A DNA stretch of 64,000 nt from Herminiimonas contaminans (GTDB lineage: Bacteria; Pseudomonadota; Gammaproteobacteria; Burkholderiales; Burkholderiaceae_D), in contig NZ_JADOEL010000012.1 in NCBI RefSeq assembly GCF_015645465.1, forward strand, positions 1 through 64,000. The letters run 5' to 3'. The notes under the pieces were generated by a model. That model was not told the origin of the DNA. It saw only the letters and a program-made list of their open reading frames with translations, and ran no database searches. Positions 17,599 through 26,290 of this stretch are shown here, piece after piece; positions within the stretch are counted from its first letter, which is position 1, and each line of letters begins with the position of its first letter. The translations under genes and the position numbers were made by a program.

Positions 17599-17967
17599 TC
17601 AGCCTTTACCCATCGCCAGCAAAACCAGTAGCAGCCCTATCAGGCCAGGCAAGGCTTGCGCATACAGTATCTTGCGCGCCGCAGTCAGTCCGCCGTAGAC
17701 ACCTGCCACCAGTACGCAGAGCAGGAAGAATATCTTGATGTGGTCGCCTGCAGCACCCAGCCATACACTCCACAACAAGCCTGCGGCGAGAAAACCGTTA
17801 TACAAGCCCTGATTCGCAGCCAGCACTTTCGATGCCGCGGAGAATTCAACGGTCAGACCAAACGCCTTCCTGCCCTTGGGCGTATCCCATAAAAACATTT
17901 CGAGATACAGGATATAGATGTGCAGAATACCCACCAATGCGGTGGCAATACTTGCGATGGTGTGCAT
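17599..17967 (-). CDS. DUF1304 family membrane protein
   Basis: 122 residues with four hydrophobic helices (about 3-23, 50-70, 77-95, 101-119). The motifs HIYILYLEMFLW and NQGLYNGFLAAGL are typical of DUF1304, an uncharacterised family of small membrane proteins. The ATG at 17967 has a GGGAG site 9 bp upstream; an earlier ATG at 18042 would add residues overlapping the tam gene and is rejected. It lies 22 bp after tam on the same strand and may be co-transcribed with it. Confidence 0.85.
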   Translation of the reverse strand: MHTIASIATALVGILHIYILYLEMFLWDTPKGRKAFGLTVEFSAASKVLAANQGLYNGFLAAGLLWSVWLGAAGDHIKIFFLLCVLVAGVYGGLTAARKILYAQALPGLIGLLLVLLAMGKG

Positions 17968-17989
17968 GTCGGAATCTCCCTTATTATTT

Positions 17990-18763
17990 TTAGCGGGTTG
18001 CAACGATGAATAGCCGTGGGAAAGGCAGTAATACTGTGCCATCTGACAAGGCAGGATACGCTACGCGCACCGCGTCTTCATAACGCGCCAGATAGTCTTG
18101 TTGCTCCTCTTCCGTCAGCGGTGCCAGGTAAGGCCGGAGCCCACTGCCCTTGAACCATGCGACCACATCGGCCGCGCCGCCCGGCAAGGCGTGATAGTAG
18201 GTGGTGCGCCAGACATCCACGCTTTTGCATAGTGGCCGCAACAATTCGAGGTACCAGTTCGCATTATTGCGTGGGGTACGCCTGACATCGACCAGCCGTT
18301 CGGCCCACGGGCCGTTATCTGCGACCTTACGCATGAGTTGATGTGCGGGCTCACCCAGGTTATCCGGTGTTTGCACCGCCAGGACACCACCCGCTTCCAG
18401 ATTGCTGACCAGTCGCGGATACAGCGTCGCGTGATCCGGTACCCATTGCAATGACGCGTTAGCGAAGATCAGATCAACCTTTGCTGTCGGGTGCCAGTCT
18501 TGCGCGCCCATAAGTTCAAACCGGACGCCAGGCAGACGCTTGCGTGCCGTGTCCAGCATATCTTCCGAACTATCCAGCGCCGACACTTGCGCCTCAGGGA
18601 AACGCGCGATCAGCGCTTCGGTCGAGTTGCCCGGACCGCAGCCTATATCGACTGCCGTGCGCACCTGCGCCAGCGGGATTGCATTCAGCAAGTCCCGTAC
18701 CGGACGTGTGCGCTCATCTTCAAAGGTGGTGTACTGCTTCGCGTACTGCGTGGCCCAATTCAT
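17990..18763 (-). CDS. tam: Trans-aconitate 2-methyltransferase
   Basis: 257 residues, close to the E. coli Tam length. It is a class I SAM-dependent methyltransferase fold with motif I VDIGCGPGNSTE (about residues 36-47), an acidic end of beta-2 (ALDSSEDML), and FANASLQWVPDH, which is characteristic of Tam. The enzyme methylates trans-aconitate, a by-product that inhibits aconitase. The start at 18763 is chosen because the family begins with W-x-x-x-x-Y-x-x-F and a GGAG site lies upstream; the longer frame from 18838 is not supported. Confidence 0.88.
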   Translation of the reverse strand: MNWATQYAKQYTTFEDERTRPVRDLLNAIPLAQVRTAVDIGCGPGNSTEALIARFPEAQVSALDSSEDMLDTARKRLPGVRFELMGAQDWHPTAKVDLIFANASLQWVPDHATLYPRLVSNLEAGGVLAVQTPDNLGEPAHQLMRKVADNGPWAERLVDVRRTPRNNANWYLELLRPLCKSVDVWRTTYYHALPGGAADVVAWFKGSGLRPYLAPLTEEEQQDYLARYEDAVRVAYPALSDGTVLLPFPRLFIVATR

Positions 18764-18817
18764 TTCCTGGCTCCTTCCATACCAACCAATAATGTAAATC
18801 CAATCCGCAAACAATAA

Positions 18818-18847
18818 GGGCGAAACATGCTTGCACACATTTCGCCC
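18818..18847 (-). terminator. Hairpin downstream of mqo
   Basis: GGGCGAAA at 18818-18825 pairs perfectly with TTTCGCCC at 18840-18847 across a 14-nt loop. Read on the minus strand it follows the mqo stop by 24 bp and is followed by a short T-rich run (TTATTGTTT). It probably ends the mqo transcript before tam. Confidence 0.6.
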
Positions 18848-18870
18848 CAGTACCGTTTTTTACCTATGCA

Positions 18871-20505
18871 TCAAAGTGCCAGGTCTGCCGTTTCACGTTT
18901 AGGTGCAGGCGCAGGAGCTGCCTGCGGCACGACCGTACGATCGATTGCTGGCGGCGGTGTCAGTTGCAACACCTGGCCAGTGCTTACCCATTCCTGATAA
19001 ACCTTATCCGGCGAGTCGTTCAGCTTGGTGCCGTAACTCGGCACGATCTGGCGGATTTTGCCTTGCCACGCTGGTGATGCAACTTTGTCCTTGAACACTT
19101 TCTTCAGCACATCCAGCATGATAGGTGCCGCAGTCGATGCACCTGGCGATGCGCCGAGCAAGCCCGCTATGCTGCCATCTTTCGATGCCACCACTTCGGT
19201 GCCGAGCTTCAATACGCCGCCCTTGTCTGCATCACGCTTGATGATTTGCACGCGTTGACCAGCCTGCCACAAGCGCCAGTCTTCTTTCTTCGCATTCGGG
19301 AAGTATTCCTGCAATGCTTTCAGGCGATCATCATCTGACAGCATCAACTGACCGGCCAGGTATTCCACCAGCGGATACTCGGCAACGCCGACTTTGACCA
19401 TAGGCCAGACATTGTGTGTGGTCGTGCTGGTCAGCAAATCAAAGTAAGAACCTTCCTTCAGGAACTTGGTGGAGAAAGTGGCAAATGGTCCAAACAGGAT
19501 CACGCGCTTGCCATCCAGCACGCGGGTATCCAGATGCGGCACCGACATCGGTGGCGCACCGACCGAAGCCTTGCCATACGCTTTTGCCAGATGACGTTCG
19601 GCAATTGCCGGATTCTCCGTTACCAGGAAGGAGCCGCCCACCGGGAAGCCTGCATATTCATTGGCTTCTGGTATGCCGGACTTTTGCAGCAAGTGCAAGG
19701 CGCCGCCACCGGCACCGATGAAGACGAACTTGGCATCGGTTTCAGTTTTAGTGCCATCCTTGACGTTCTTGTAGCCTATGCGCCAGGTGCCATCCGCATT
19801 ACGCTTGATGTCTTGTACTTCGCTGGACAGCTTGAGGGAGAAGTTAGGCTTGCTTTGCAGGTTGGCGACGAACTGGCGGGTGATCTCACCAAAGTTGACG
19901 TCGGTACCGATAGGCGTCCAGGTAGCTGCGATCTTCTGGTTGGCAGGACGGCCTTCCATCATCAGCGGTACCCATTTCTTGATTTGCTCTGGATCTTCCG
20001 AATACTGCATGCCGCGGAACAAAGGGCTGGCCTGCAATGCGTCGTAGCGTTTCTTCAGGTATTTGATATTCTCGTCGCCCCAGACGAAGCTCATATGTGG
20101 GGTCGAGTTAATGAAGGAGCGCGGATTCTTCAGGACGCCGTTCTTGACTTGCCAGGCCCAGAATTGACGGGAGATCTGGAAGGCTTCATTGATTTCGATC
20201 GCTTTCACAATCTCAATCTTGCCATCCTTGGTTTCCGGTGTGTAGTTCAGTTCGGCGAGTGCCGAGTGACCAGTACCGGCGTTGTTCCAGCCATTTGAGC
20301 TTTCCTTGGCGACGCCATCAAGACGCTCGACCATTTCCATGCTCCAGCCGGGTTCCAGTTCATTGAGCCAGATCCCGAGTGTGGCGCTCATGATGCCGCC
20401 ACCGATCAACATGACATCTACTTTTTTAATTTCTGCAGCGTGCAGAGGCGTGACTACGAGGGTAAAAAGAAAGCCAAATATGGCGAGGTGGTTTTTTTTA
20501 AACAT
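18871..20505 (-). CDS. mqo: Malate:quinone oxidoreductase
   Basis: 544 residues. After a signal-like N-terminus (residues 6-24, ending HAA) comes the FAD-binding Rossmann motif [14 protein letters not shown] and the Mqo-specific blocks [20 protein letters not shown] and [17 protein letters not shown]. The enzyme oxidises malate to oxaloacetate and passes electrons to quinone at the membrane, replacing or assisting malate dehydrogenase in the TCA cycle. The ATG at 20505 has an AAGGGA site; an in-frame ATG at 20535 lacks one. The C-terminus carries a Pro/Ala-rich tail beyond the usual end. It is transcribed alone. Confidence 0.95.
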   Translation of the reverse strand: MFKKNHLAIFGFLFTLVVTPLHAAEIKKVDVMLIGGGIMSATLGIWLNELEPGWSMEMVERLDGVAKESSNGWNNAGTGHSALAELNYTPETKDGKIEIVKAIEINEAFQISRQFWAWQVKNGVLKNPRSFINSTPHMSFVWGDENIKYLKKRYDALQASPLFRGMQYSEDPEQIKKWVPLMMEGRPANQKIAATWTPIGTDVNFGEITRQFVANLQSKPNFSLKLSSEVQDIKRNADGTWRIGYKNVKDGTKTETDAKFVFIGAGGGALHLLQKSGIPEANEYAGFPVGGSFLVTENPAIAERHLAKAYGKASVGAPPMSVPHLDTRVLDGKRVILFGPFATFSTKFLKEGSYFDLLTSTTTHNVWPMVKVGVAEYPLVEYLAGQLMLSDDDRLKALQEYFPNAKKEDWRLWQAGQRVQIIKRDADKGGVLKLGTEVVASKDGSIAGLLGASPGASTAAPIMLDVLKKVFKDKVASPAWQGKIRQIVPSYGTKLNDSPDKVYQEWVSTGQVLQLTPPPAIDRTVVPQAAPAPAPKRETADLAL

Positions 20506-20827
20506 TATCGAATCCCTTGATTCATTGATTAACATCCGCTTTCATGTAAGGCAACGGTACTTGCTACATGTACAAACCTAAGGACAGTGTGTGTCCCCGG
20601 CAGTGCTGATATGGTGAAGATTCAATACGGAGGTACGAGGCCCTCCTGAGACTGTCTTTCCGGCGAGTAAGCTTTCTGTAACAGACCGATGGAATTTTAC
20701 TCTTCCTTGGCTTTTCAGGCTTTGCACCACGATTTGGCTGCTATAGTCCTGCCTCTCCGGCTGCATCGCAGATCATGCAGAATTGCAGATCATCGTTACT
20801 GCTTAAAAGTTCAACCGCTCGCAATAA

Positions 20828-21418
20828 ATGAATTTGAAGACCCTATTCCGCTCCACCCTTGTGCTGTCTTGCCTGCTCCTGATCACTGCTTCGGCATCAG
20901 CCGCACCGCGCGCCAAGCCACTGCATGAACGCACCTATAAAAACTGTCTGGTAGTCGGCGTGACCGATGGCGACACATTGAAAGCACGCTGCGGCAAGCC
21001 GGGCTCATACCAGAAAATGATCGTGCGACTGGGCGGCATAGATGCGCCGGAACGCAAGCAAGCGTATGGCAATCGTGCACGCAAGGCTTTGAGCGACCTG
21101 ACCTTTGGCAAGCAAGCGAATCTGGTGTGCAATGCGCGCGACCAGTACAAGCGTCACATATGCAAAGTGATGGTAGCGCCCGGCTCTGCGCCAAATGGCG
21201 CCAAGACGCTGGATAGTGGTCTCGCACTAATTACCGTCGGCCTCGGCTGGTGGTACAAGGCTTACGCGCATGAACAAAGCCCGCAGGAGCGTGGACAATA
21301 TGAATTCGCTGAATTTGAGGCACGCGCCAAACACGCTGGTTTATGGGCTGATGCGCATCCGGTAGCACCGTGGGAATGGCGCAGGAATGAAAAGGCGCGA
21401 CGCGATCAGCAGCACTAA
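20828..21418 (+). CDS. Secreted thermonuclease (SNase) family protein
   Basis: 196 residues with a cleavable signal peptide (to about residue 26, SASA-A). The staphylococcal-nuclease domain shows VTDGDTLKAR (Asp48) and IVRLGGIDAPERKQAYG with Arg67, Asp72 and Glu75, equivalent to the Ca/catalytic site of SNase. It would degrade DNA and RNA in the periplasm or outside the cell. It stands alone, divergent from mqo, with 322 bp between the two starts. That gap holds only weak promoter-like sequence (a TATAGT at 20742). Confidence 0.88.
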   Translation: MNLKTLFRSTLVLSCLLLITASASAAPRAKPLHERTYKNCLVVGVTDGDTLKARCGKPGSYQKMIVRLGGIDAPERKQAYGNRARKALSDLTFGKQANLVCNARDQYKRHICKVMVAPGSAPNGAKTLDSGLALITVGLGWWYKAYAHEQSPQERGQYEFAEFEARAKHAGLWADAHPVAPWEWRRNEKARRDQQH

Positions 21419-21460
21419 CTGATCCGCAAGGAATGCCTCAGCATCCCTGCCATCTCCGGT

Positions 21461-22042
21461 TTACTTGTCGGTATCAGCTTGCAGTGCTTTACCTATCGCG
21501 TAGAAATTACCGCCCGCTATGTAGTGCAGGCTACCCAGTTCCGGGCTCGCATCTTCAAAATGCCAATGCCCATCCCTGAACACGCGGGTATCTGACCAGG
21601 CACCGACGACTTCGCCGATGAACAGATCATAGGTATTTTGATTGTGTGCTTCCGGGATCAGGCGGCATGCCAGCCAGGCCGAGCACCCTGCGACAAATGG
21701 CGTCTCATAGCCATCGATCTGAAACAACTCCACGCCAGCACGCTCCAGTTTGTTCGGTTCCTGCAGCAGGCTCTTGCTGCCTACATCGTGTGTCAACTGC
21801 AGCTGTGCCACGGTCGGCACCTGGATCACAAAGTGACCGCTGTTTTCCACCAGCGCGCGTGTCCGTGTCGCCTTGTCGATCACGACAGTCAACTTAGGCG
21901 GCGCAAAGTCCAGCGCGCAACACCATGCTGCCGCCATCACATTGTTTACACCTGCATGACTGGCCGACACCAGCACGGTCGGCCCGTGGTTGATCAATCT
22001 GTAGGCCTTTTCCAGCGCGACTGGCGCGATATGTTTATCCAT
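21461..22042 (-). CDS. Flavin reductase-like FMN-binding protein
   Basis: 193 residues matching the flavin reductase/split-barrel FMN family (FlaRed). It begins PTVLVSASHAGVNNVMAAAW, continues with KLTVVIDKATRTRALVE and NSGHFVIQVP, and ends with LHYIAGGNFYAIG. Such proteins reduce FMN with NAD(P)H or bind flavin for a partner oxygenase. No partner oxygenase is adjacent; it is convergent with the thermonuclease gene (42 bp gap). Confidence 0.85.
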   Translation of the reverse strand: MDKHIAPVALEKAYRLINHGPTVLVSASHAGVNNVMAAAWCCALDFAPPKLTVVIDKATRTRALVENSGHFVIQVPTVAQLQLTHDVGSKSLLQEPNKLERAGVELFQIDGYETPFVAGCSAWLACRLIPEAHNQNTYDLFIGEVVGAWSDTRVFRDGHWHFEDASPELGSLHYIAGGNFYAIGKALQADTDK

Positions 22043-22150
22043 ATAAATTCATCCGTGCAGCAAGAGCAACGACGAGAGTAATAATCAGAGACCCATCATG
22101 CCTGATAAGGTGTAATCACGTTGAAACAGAATTTGGGTGAAGTTAAGCCA

Positions 22151-22178
22151 CGAGCCGCTCATGACAAGGAGCGGCTCG
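22151..22178 (-). terminator. Perfect 10-bp hairpin after the lysozyme-inhibitor-like gene
   Basis: CGAGCCGCTC at 22151-22160 and GAGCGGCTCG at 22169-22178 are perfect inverted repeats with an 8-nt loop. The hairpin starts 22 bp beyond the stop codon of the minus-strand gene at 22201. It has no clear T tract, so it may be an intrinsic terminator or an RNA-stabilising stem. Confidence 0.6.
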
Positions 22179-22200
22179 CTTCCGGTGCCTGAGCGGCACT

Positions 22201-22620
22201 TTACGAAGCTGAGATCTTCAGGGTGTAGTCGGATTTGACACCCTTGCGCGCAGCAGCACGATTGATGTAAATCCGTATCGTGTAATTGCCCGACACATCC
22301 AGCCGCTGGCGCCATTCATTCGCACCCTGCATTTCTCCGACAAATAAGGCGGTCGCGTCATGCGGCGGCAGGATATTGAAATACGTCGAGTTGGCTTTGC
22401 TGGCCTTCATGCTGACCGTGAGTGTTTCTCCTTGCTTGACGCCCACGATAAAATCCTTGGTCGATTTTTCCGGCCCCTGCAAGCGTCCTTTCAGGATCAC
22501 AGGCTCGGCGCCGCGCAGCGCGATCGCATAGACCGGTATGCTGTCTTCTGCCGTGGCCACGCCTGCTGCACCAAGTAAGGCACAGCCTATCAAAATTATC
22601 TTTGTGTATTTGCGCAACAT
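22201..22620 (-). CDS. Secreted protein resembling a g-type lysozyme inhibitor (PliG-like)
   Basis: 139 residues with a signal peptide (about 1-24, ending ATA-E). The mature part has a beta-sandwich-like pattern. The segments VKQGETLTVSM, DVSGNYTIRIYINRAAARKG and KSDYTLKI resemble the conserved core of the YcgK/PliG family of periplasmic inhibitors of goose-type lysozyme. The start at 22620 is chosen because the signal peptide begins there. It lies 86 bp after sodC on the same strand, with a hairpin between them. The family call rests on recognised motif spacing, not on a search, so a generic pre-peptidase-like beta domain is an alternative. Confidence 0.55.
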   Translation of the reverse strand: MLRKYTKIILIGCALLGAAGVATAEDSIPVYAIALRGAEPVILKGRLQGPEKSTKDFIVGVKQGETLTVSMKASKANSTYFNILPPHDATALFVGEMQGANEWRQRLDVSGNYTIRIYINRAAARKGVKSDYTLKISAS

Positions 22621-22641
22621 ATACCCGTCCCAAGAGAATAG

Positions 22642-22667
22642 CCTTGCGTCAAACGAATGACGCAAGG
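22642..22667 (-). terminator. Hairpin between sodC and the PliG-like gene
   Basis: CCTTGCGTCA at 22642-22651 and TGACGCAAGG at 22658-22667 form a perfect 10-bp stem with a 6-nt loop. T-rich sequence flanks it on both strands (CTCTGTTTTTG on plus, CTATTCTCTT on minus). It probably terminates the sodC message 40 bp after its stop. Confidence 0.65.
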
Positions 22668-22706
22668 ACTCTGTTTTTGTTGTGTTTGTTGTTTACTGCA
22701 GGTCTG

Positions 22707-23228
22707 TTATTTTAATCTGATCACGCCGCATGACAGGCGCTTGCCCGAGTTGCCAGTTGGCTGTGTCACGAAATCATCCGGGTCGGCATGCACGATCAGG
22801 CCTTTGCCTATGATGCTATTCGCCGCATTCGGATCAAGTGTGATCTGGCTGGTGGTGAGGTTGAGTGTAGCATTGCCGTTGGAGTCGGCCGACAGGTTGC
22901 CGAAGTCGCCACCGTGGTGTTCAGAATGGCCGGGTGCGCCGTGCTTCTTGCCATCAGGATTGAAGTGGCCGCCGGTGCTCATGCCATCCGGCGCACTGCA
23001 ATCACCTTTTTCATGGATGTGGAAACCATGCAGGCCAGGCGACAAACCGGTGATGCGTGCGCTGACCAGAACCTTGTCACCGCTTTGCTTGAATGAGACG
23101 ACGCCGTTGGTGGTATTGCCTGCAGTTGGCTGCATCACGGCTTCTGCAGTCGGGCCAGAACCATAGCTGGCACAACCGGTAGCAACGATGGCAGCTGTCA
23201 ATAGTGTAAGGACTGGAAGGGTTTTCAT
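22707..23228 (-). CDS. sodC: Cu/Zn superoxide dismutase, periplasmic lipoprotein
   Basis: 173 residues with a lipoprotein signal (IVATGC, Cys19 as lipidation site). All SodC landmarks are present: copper ligands in GFHIHEKGDC, the bridging and zinc region in STGGHFNPDGKKHG...HHGGDFGNL, the electrostatic/ligand region IVHADPDDF, and the disulfide cysteines (CSAPDG and LSCGVI). It converts periplasmic superoxide to hydrogen peroxide and oxygen, protecting against external oxidants. The lipid anchor suggests attachment to an envelope membrane. It precedes the lysozyme-inhibitor-like gene. Confidence 0.95.
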   Translation of the reverse strand: MKTLPVLTLLTAAIVATGCASYGSGPTAEAVMQPTAGNTTNGVVSFKQSGDKVLVSARITGLSPGLHGFHIHEKGDCSAPDGMSTGGHFNPDGKKHGAPGHSEHHGGDFGNLSADSNGNATLNLTTSQITLDPNAANSIIGKGLIVHADPDDFVTQPTGNSGKRLSCGVIRLK

Positions 23229-23365
23229 GCGTGAGCTCCTCTTTTAATGTGGATATTGCGATCAACAAAAATACCTGGATTACACATTCCTGCTGCTGGA
23301 TCACTGCTGGCTAACTCCGTTGTACACGCAGCCGCAGCAAATGCCAATTTTTATTAGCAATACTT

Positions 23366-24238
23366 CTACACCTTCATAATGACGTCACAGGCGGCGACTA
23401 GTTCCGCTGCCAGCGTTTTAGTATGCGTAGAGGCATCACTTTGCATATGTAAGGTTACCTCCAGATCTGGCACGGCAGCAAAACCGTCGACCTCCTCCAG
23501 CACCTTGTGCTGCGCCGCCATGCGCCGTGGCAACAGGCTGATTCCTAGTCCATCCTGGACTGCTGCACTGACACTGGCCAGGCTGGTACTCACGAAACCG
23601 ATGCGCCAGCGCTGCCCGGTCGCATCCAGCGCGTGCGTCATTTCATTACGATACAAGCCACCAATAGGAAAAGCCACCAGTGGTACCGGATTGCGTCCGG
23701 CGGCAGGATGCTCACGACTATCGACCCAGCACAGTGGCTCGGGCCAGCTCGCAATACCGGGCGCGCTATCCTTGCGCTGTTTCACCAGCGCCATGTCCAG
23801 CTTGCCTTGCTGGAATAAGCGCCACAACTCATGACTCAAACCGCTGGTAATTTCGAGGCGTATGCCCGGATAGTTTTCTGCGAATGTGGCAAGTATCGGC
23901 GTCAGCGCATGTGCAGCGAAATCCTCCGGCACACCAAGCTGGATTTCGCCTTGCTCCACGCTTTGCGTGACCTGCTCGACCGCCTCATCCATCAATTGCA
24001 TGATGCGTCGTGCGTAACCGAGCAGGCGTTCGCCTTCGGGCGTAGTGGCGACGTAGCGCCCGTTACGATTAAGCAAATCACAACCGAACTGGATTTCGAG
24101 ACGCCGGATTTGCTGACTCACTGTCGATTGCGTCAGATGTACGCTATCTGCCGCGCGTGTGAAACTGCCGGTGTCGGCAACCGCGACGAAACTGCGTAAA
24201 AGTATCGGGTCCAGTATTTTCGAGGCTGACATATTCAA
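23366..24238 (-). CDS. LysR-family transcriptional regulator
   Basis: 290 residues. The N-terminal winged helix-turn-helix is ILDPILLRSFVAVADTGSFTRAADSVHLTQSTVSQQIRRLE (residues 7-47 region), followed by a periplasmic-binding-protein-like effector domain from about 90. A second start at 24232 is possible. It is divergent from the ankyrin/deaminase genes, the usual layout for a LysR protein and its target. The 136-181 bp between them contains symmetrical sequences that could be its operator (see 24300). Effector unknown. Confidence 0.92.
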   Translation of the reverse strand: MNMSASKILDPILLRSFVAVADTGSFTRAADSVHLTQSTVSQQIRRLEIQFGCDLLNRNGRYVATTPEGERLLGYARRIMQLMDEAVEQVTQSVEQGEIQLGVPEDFAAHALTPILATFAENYPGIRLEITSGLSHELWRLFQQGKLDMALVKQRKDSAPGIASWPEPLCWVDSREHPAAGRNPVPLVAFPIGGLYRNEMTHALDATGQRWRIGFVSTSLASVSAAVQDGLGISLLPRRMAAQHKVLEEVDGFAAVPDLEVTLHMQSDASTHTKTLAAELVAACDVIMKV

Positions 24239-24246
24239 GGCTAGTA

Positions 24247-24313
24247 TTAGGTATGCTTTCAGCCATGCTGTTCGTCTGCGTGGCTGAATACTTAATGTAA
24301 TACCTTAGGTATG
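24247..24313. promoter_or_regulatory. Candidate LysR operator region (repeat TTAGGTATG and palindrome)
   Basis: TTAGGTATG occurs at 24247-24255 and again at 24305-24313. The second copy is part of the perfect palindrome ATACCT-T-AGGTAT at 24300-24312. Between them TCAGCCA (24259-24265) and TGGCTGA (24281-24287) form a further inverted repeat. LysR proteins bind such paired sites near their own start. This is a sequence-only inference. Confidence 0.45.
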
Positions 24314-24419
24314 GGTAAATACACTGAGCATTATTCAAACATTTAATTTTTAAATCCACAAGCGTCTGCCTAGAATGAAGCACATACAGATTGCCCCACT
24401 TGCCAAGTTGAAACGTTCC

Positions 24420-25079
24420 ATGTTGAAACGCCTCTGCTCGCTCATCGTTTTTTCCTGCCTCATGCTCTTGCTTCCTGTCCATGCAACGCCTTTGCTCAAT
24501 GCCGTTGCCAACAATGATTTAACTGCCGTTCAGTCCATCCTGCAGCAAAGCACCAACCGTAATCAGCTGGAAACACGTGATGAATTGGGCCGTACGCCTT
24601 TGTTAATGGCGACTGACCACAACCGGATTGCCATCGCGCGTGAACTGATCGCGGCTGGAGCTGACGTGAATGCCAAGGATGCACGGCAAGACAGCCCTTA
24701 CCTGCTGGCCGGTGCCCAGGGTCGGCTGGAAATACTGAAGATGACACTGGCACATGGTGCCGACCTCGGCAGCACCAATCGTTATGGCGGCACCGCCTTG
24801 ATTCCAGCTGCCGAGCGCGGCCATGTTGCGGTCGTGCGCACCCTGATCGATGCGGGCGTGAAGGTAGACCACATTAATCGCCTCGGCTGGACCGCTTTAC
24901 TGGAAGCGATCATTCTTTCTGATGGTGGTACACGGCACCAGGAAATCGTGCATCTGCTGATCGCCGCCGGCGCGAATGTGAATCTTGCGGACAAAGACGG
25001 CGTCACACCACTACAGCATGCACAGCGACGCAACTACACAGCGATGGTGGCGCAGTTACGCGCTGCCGGAGCACGCTGA
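24420..25079 (+). CDS. Exported ankyrin-repeat protein
   Basis: About 219 residues from the ATG at 24420, which gives a good signal peptide (LIVFSCLMLLLPVHA, cleaved near residue 24). An ATG at 24375 would add 15 residues in front. Five ankyrin repeats follow (for example GRTPLLMATDHNRIAIARELIAAG and GWTALLEAIILS...IVHLLIAAG). Ankyrin repeats bind other proteins; an exported copy would act in the periplasm, as with AnkB-type proteins linked to catalase. It is divergent from LysR and 47 bp upstream of the deaminase gene, probably in one operon. Confidence 0.85.
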   Translation: MLKRLCSLIVFSCLMLLLPVHATPLLNAVANNDLTAVQSILQQSTNRNQLETRDELGRTPLLMATDHNRIAIARELIAAGADVNAKDARQDSPYLLAGAQGRLEILKMTLAHGADLGSTNRYGGTALIPAAERGHVAVVRTLIDAGVKVDHINRLGWTALLEAIILSDGGTRHQEIVHLLIAAGANVNLADKDGVTPLQHAQRRNYTAMVAQLRAAGAR

Positions 25080-25126
25080 TTATTGAAATTCAAAAATCAC
25101 AAAACAATCACAAAAGGAGCTTGCTT

Positions 25127-25579
25127 ATGTCATCCAATCACGAGAAATTCCTACGTCAGGCGGTCAATCTGGCGAAAGACAACAAGACACGCGGCGGCCG
25201 TCCTTTCGGCGCGGTGCTGGCCGTCGGCGGTGAATCGATAGCGATAGGCGTCAACAACATTGTCCATAGCAACGACCCGACCACGCATGCAGAAATGGAA
25301 GCGATCCGTGTCGCCAGCCAGAAGCTGGGACGCCCGAACTTGAAAGGCAGTGTGATTTACGCCAGCGGCCATCCCTGCCCTATGTGTCTGGCAGCGATGT
25401 TGTTGACTGGTGTCGACGAGGTCTACTACGCGTTCGATAACAACGACGCTGCACCGTATGGCCTGTCCAGCGAAGCCGTGTATCAAAAACTGGGCGTAAC
25501 TTTACAGCCGCAACCATTGCCGTTGACGCGACTCGATGTTGGCGTCACCGCAGCACAGTTGTATGGCGGCGAAGCCTGA
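25127..25579 (+). CDS. Nucleoside/guanine deaminase-like zinc enzyme
   Basis: 150 residues of the cytidine deaminase-like fold. The zinc site is THAEMEAI (His and catalytic Glu) and PCPMCLAAM (two Cys), with the arrangement of the GuaD/TadA-like group; AFDNNDAAPYGL near the C-terminus favours guanine or nucleoside deaminases over tRNA-editing TadA. The ATG at 25127 has an AGGAG site 9 bp upstream. It would remove an amino group from a base such as guanine to give xanthine. It follows the ankyrin gene and ends just before a strong terminator. Confidence 0.82.
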   Translation: MSSNHEKFLRQAVNLAKDNKTRGGRPFGAVLAVGGESIAIGVNNIVHSNDPTTHAEMEAIRVASQKLGRPNLKGSVIYASGHPCPMCLAAMLLTGVDEVYYAFDNNDAAPYGLSSEAVYQKLGVTLQPQPLPLTRLDVGVTAAQLYGGEA

Positions 25580-25592
25580 ATACGCTGATCTG

Positions 25593-25632
25593 AAAAAAAT
25601 GCCTGAGCCGGTTTTCCCGCTCAGGCATTTTT
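25593..25632. terminator. Bidirectional rho-independent terminator
   Basis: AAAAATGCCTGAGC (about 25595-25608) pairs with GCTCAGGCATTTTT (25619-25632) around a short loop and is flanked by A and T tracts, so it can work in both directions. It separates the plus-strand deaminase gene from the convergent VOC gene, whose stop codon (25621-25623) lies inside the right arm. Confidence 0.9.
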
Positions 25633-26094
25633 GTATGCGCGTTCCAGCGTCGCGATATCTAGCTTTTTCATTTGCAGCATCGCCGCCACCGCACGTTGCG
25701 CGCCGGCGGAATCACCACCTTGCAGCATCTCGATCAATGGCCTGGGCACGATTTGCCACGACAAACCGTAACGATCGCTGAGCCAGCCGCATTGACTCTC
25801 CTGTCCACCGACCAGCAGTTTCTCCCACATATCATCGACTTCCTGCTGGTCTTCGCAGTAGACGATGAAAGAAGTTGCAGGTGTAAAACTGAAATCGGCG
25901 CCGCCGTTCAGGGCGAGGAATTCCTGTCCATCCAGTACAAAGCGTATCGTCATCACCTTGCCTTTCGGCATCGGCATGTGATCCAGGTAATAGGTGGTTT
26001 CCAGTACCTCGGTGTTTTTGAATGTTGATGTATAGAAAGCGACTGCTGCTTCTGCCTGTCCGTTGAACCACAGGCAAGGACAAATCTTTTGCAT
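25621..26094 (-). CDS. VOC-family (PhnB/3-dmu-9_3-mt type) protein
   Basis: 157 residues from the ATG at 26094. This start matches the family N-terminus QKICPCLWFNGQAEAAVAFY. Two glyoxalase-like beta-alpha-beta-beta-beta units are visible, with the block GWLSDRYGLSWQIVPR typical of the PhnB-like VOC proteins related to ubiquinone methyltransferase folds. These proteins often lack known activity. The final residues (KKLDIATLERAY) are also typical. Its stop codon lies in the shared terminator. Confidence 0.88.
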   Translation of the reverse strand: MQKICPCLWFNGQAEAAVAFYTSTFKNTEVLETTYYLDHMPMPKGKVMTIRFVLDGQEFLALNGGADFSFTPATSFIVYCEDQQEVDDMWEKLLVGGQESQCGWLSDRYGLSWQIVPRPLIEMLQGGDSAGAQRAVAAMLQMKKLDIATLERAYKNA

Positions 26095-26290
26095 GGTAGT
26101 CTCCTTGAACACCTACTACAGGTGTCAACTTCTGACTCCATCTCCATGCGTTTGTTCAGATCGACATATATTTATTCCTGCACCACAAGAGATGCGGATT
26201 TTCAGCTAAGATAGCACCCATATGTCAGTTCAACTGACAAACATAAGAGGAGAATTGTATGGGCGTCTTGTCTACCCCAAAGGCATCACA

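Noticed and set aside
19414-20298. Plus-strand open frame of 294 codons opposite mqo
   Set aside because: Antisense to a well-conserved mqo gene; no start signal and no family features.
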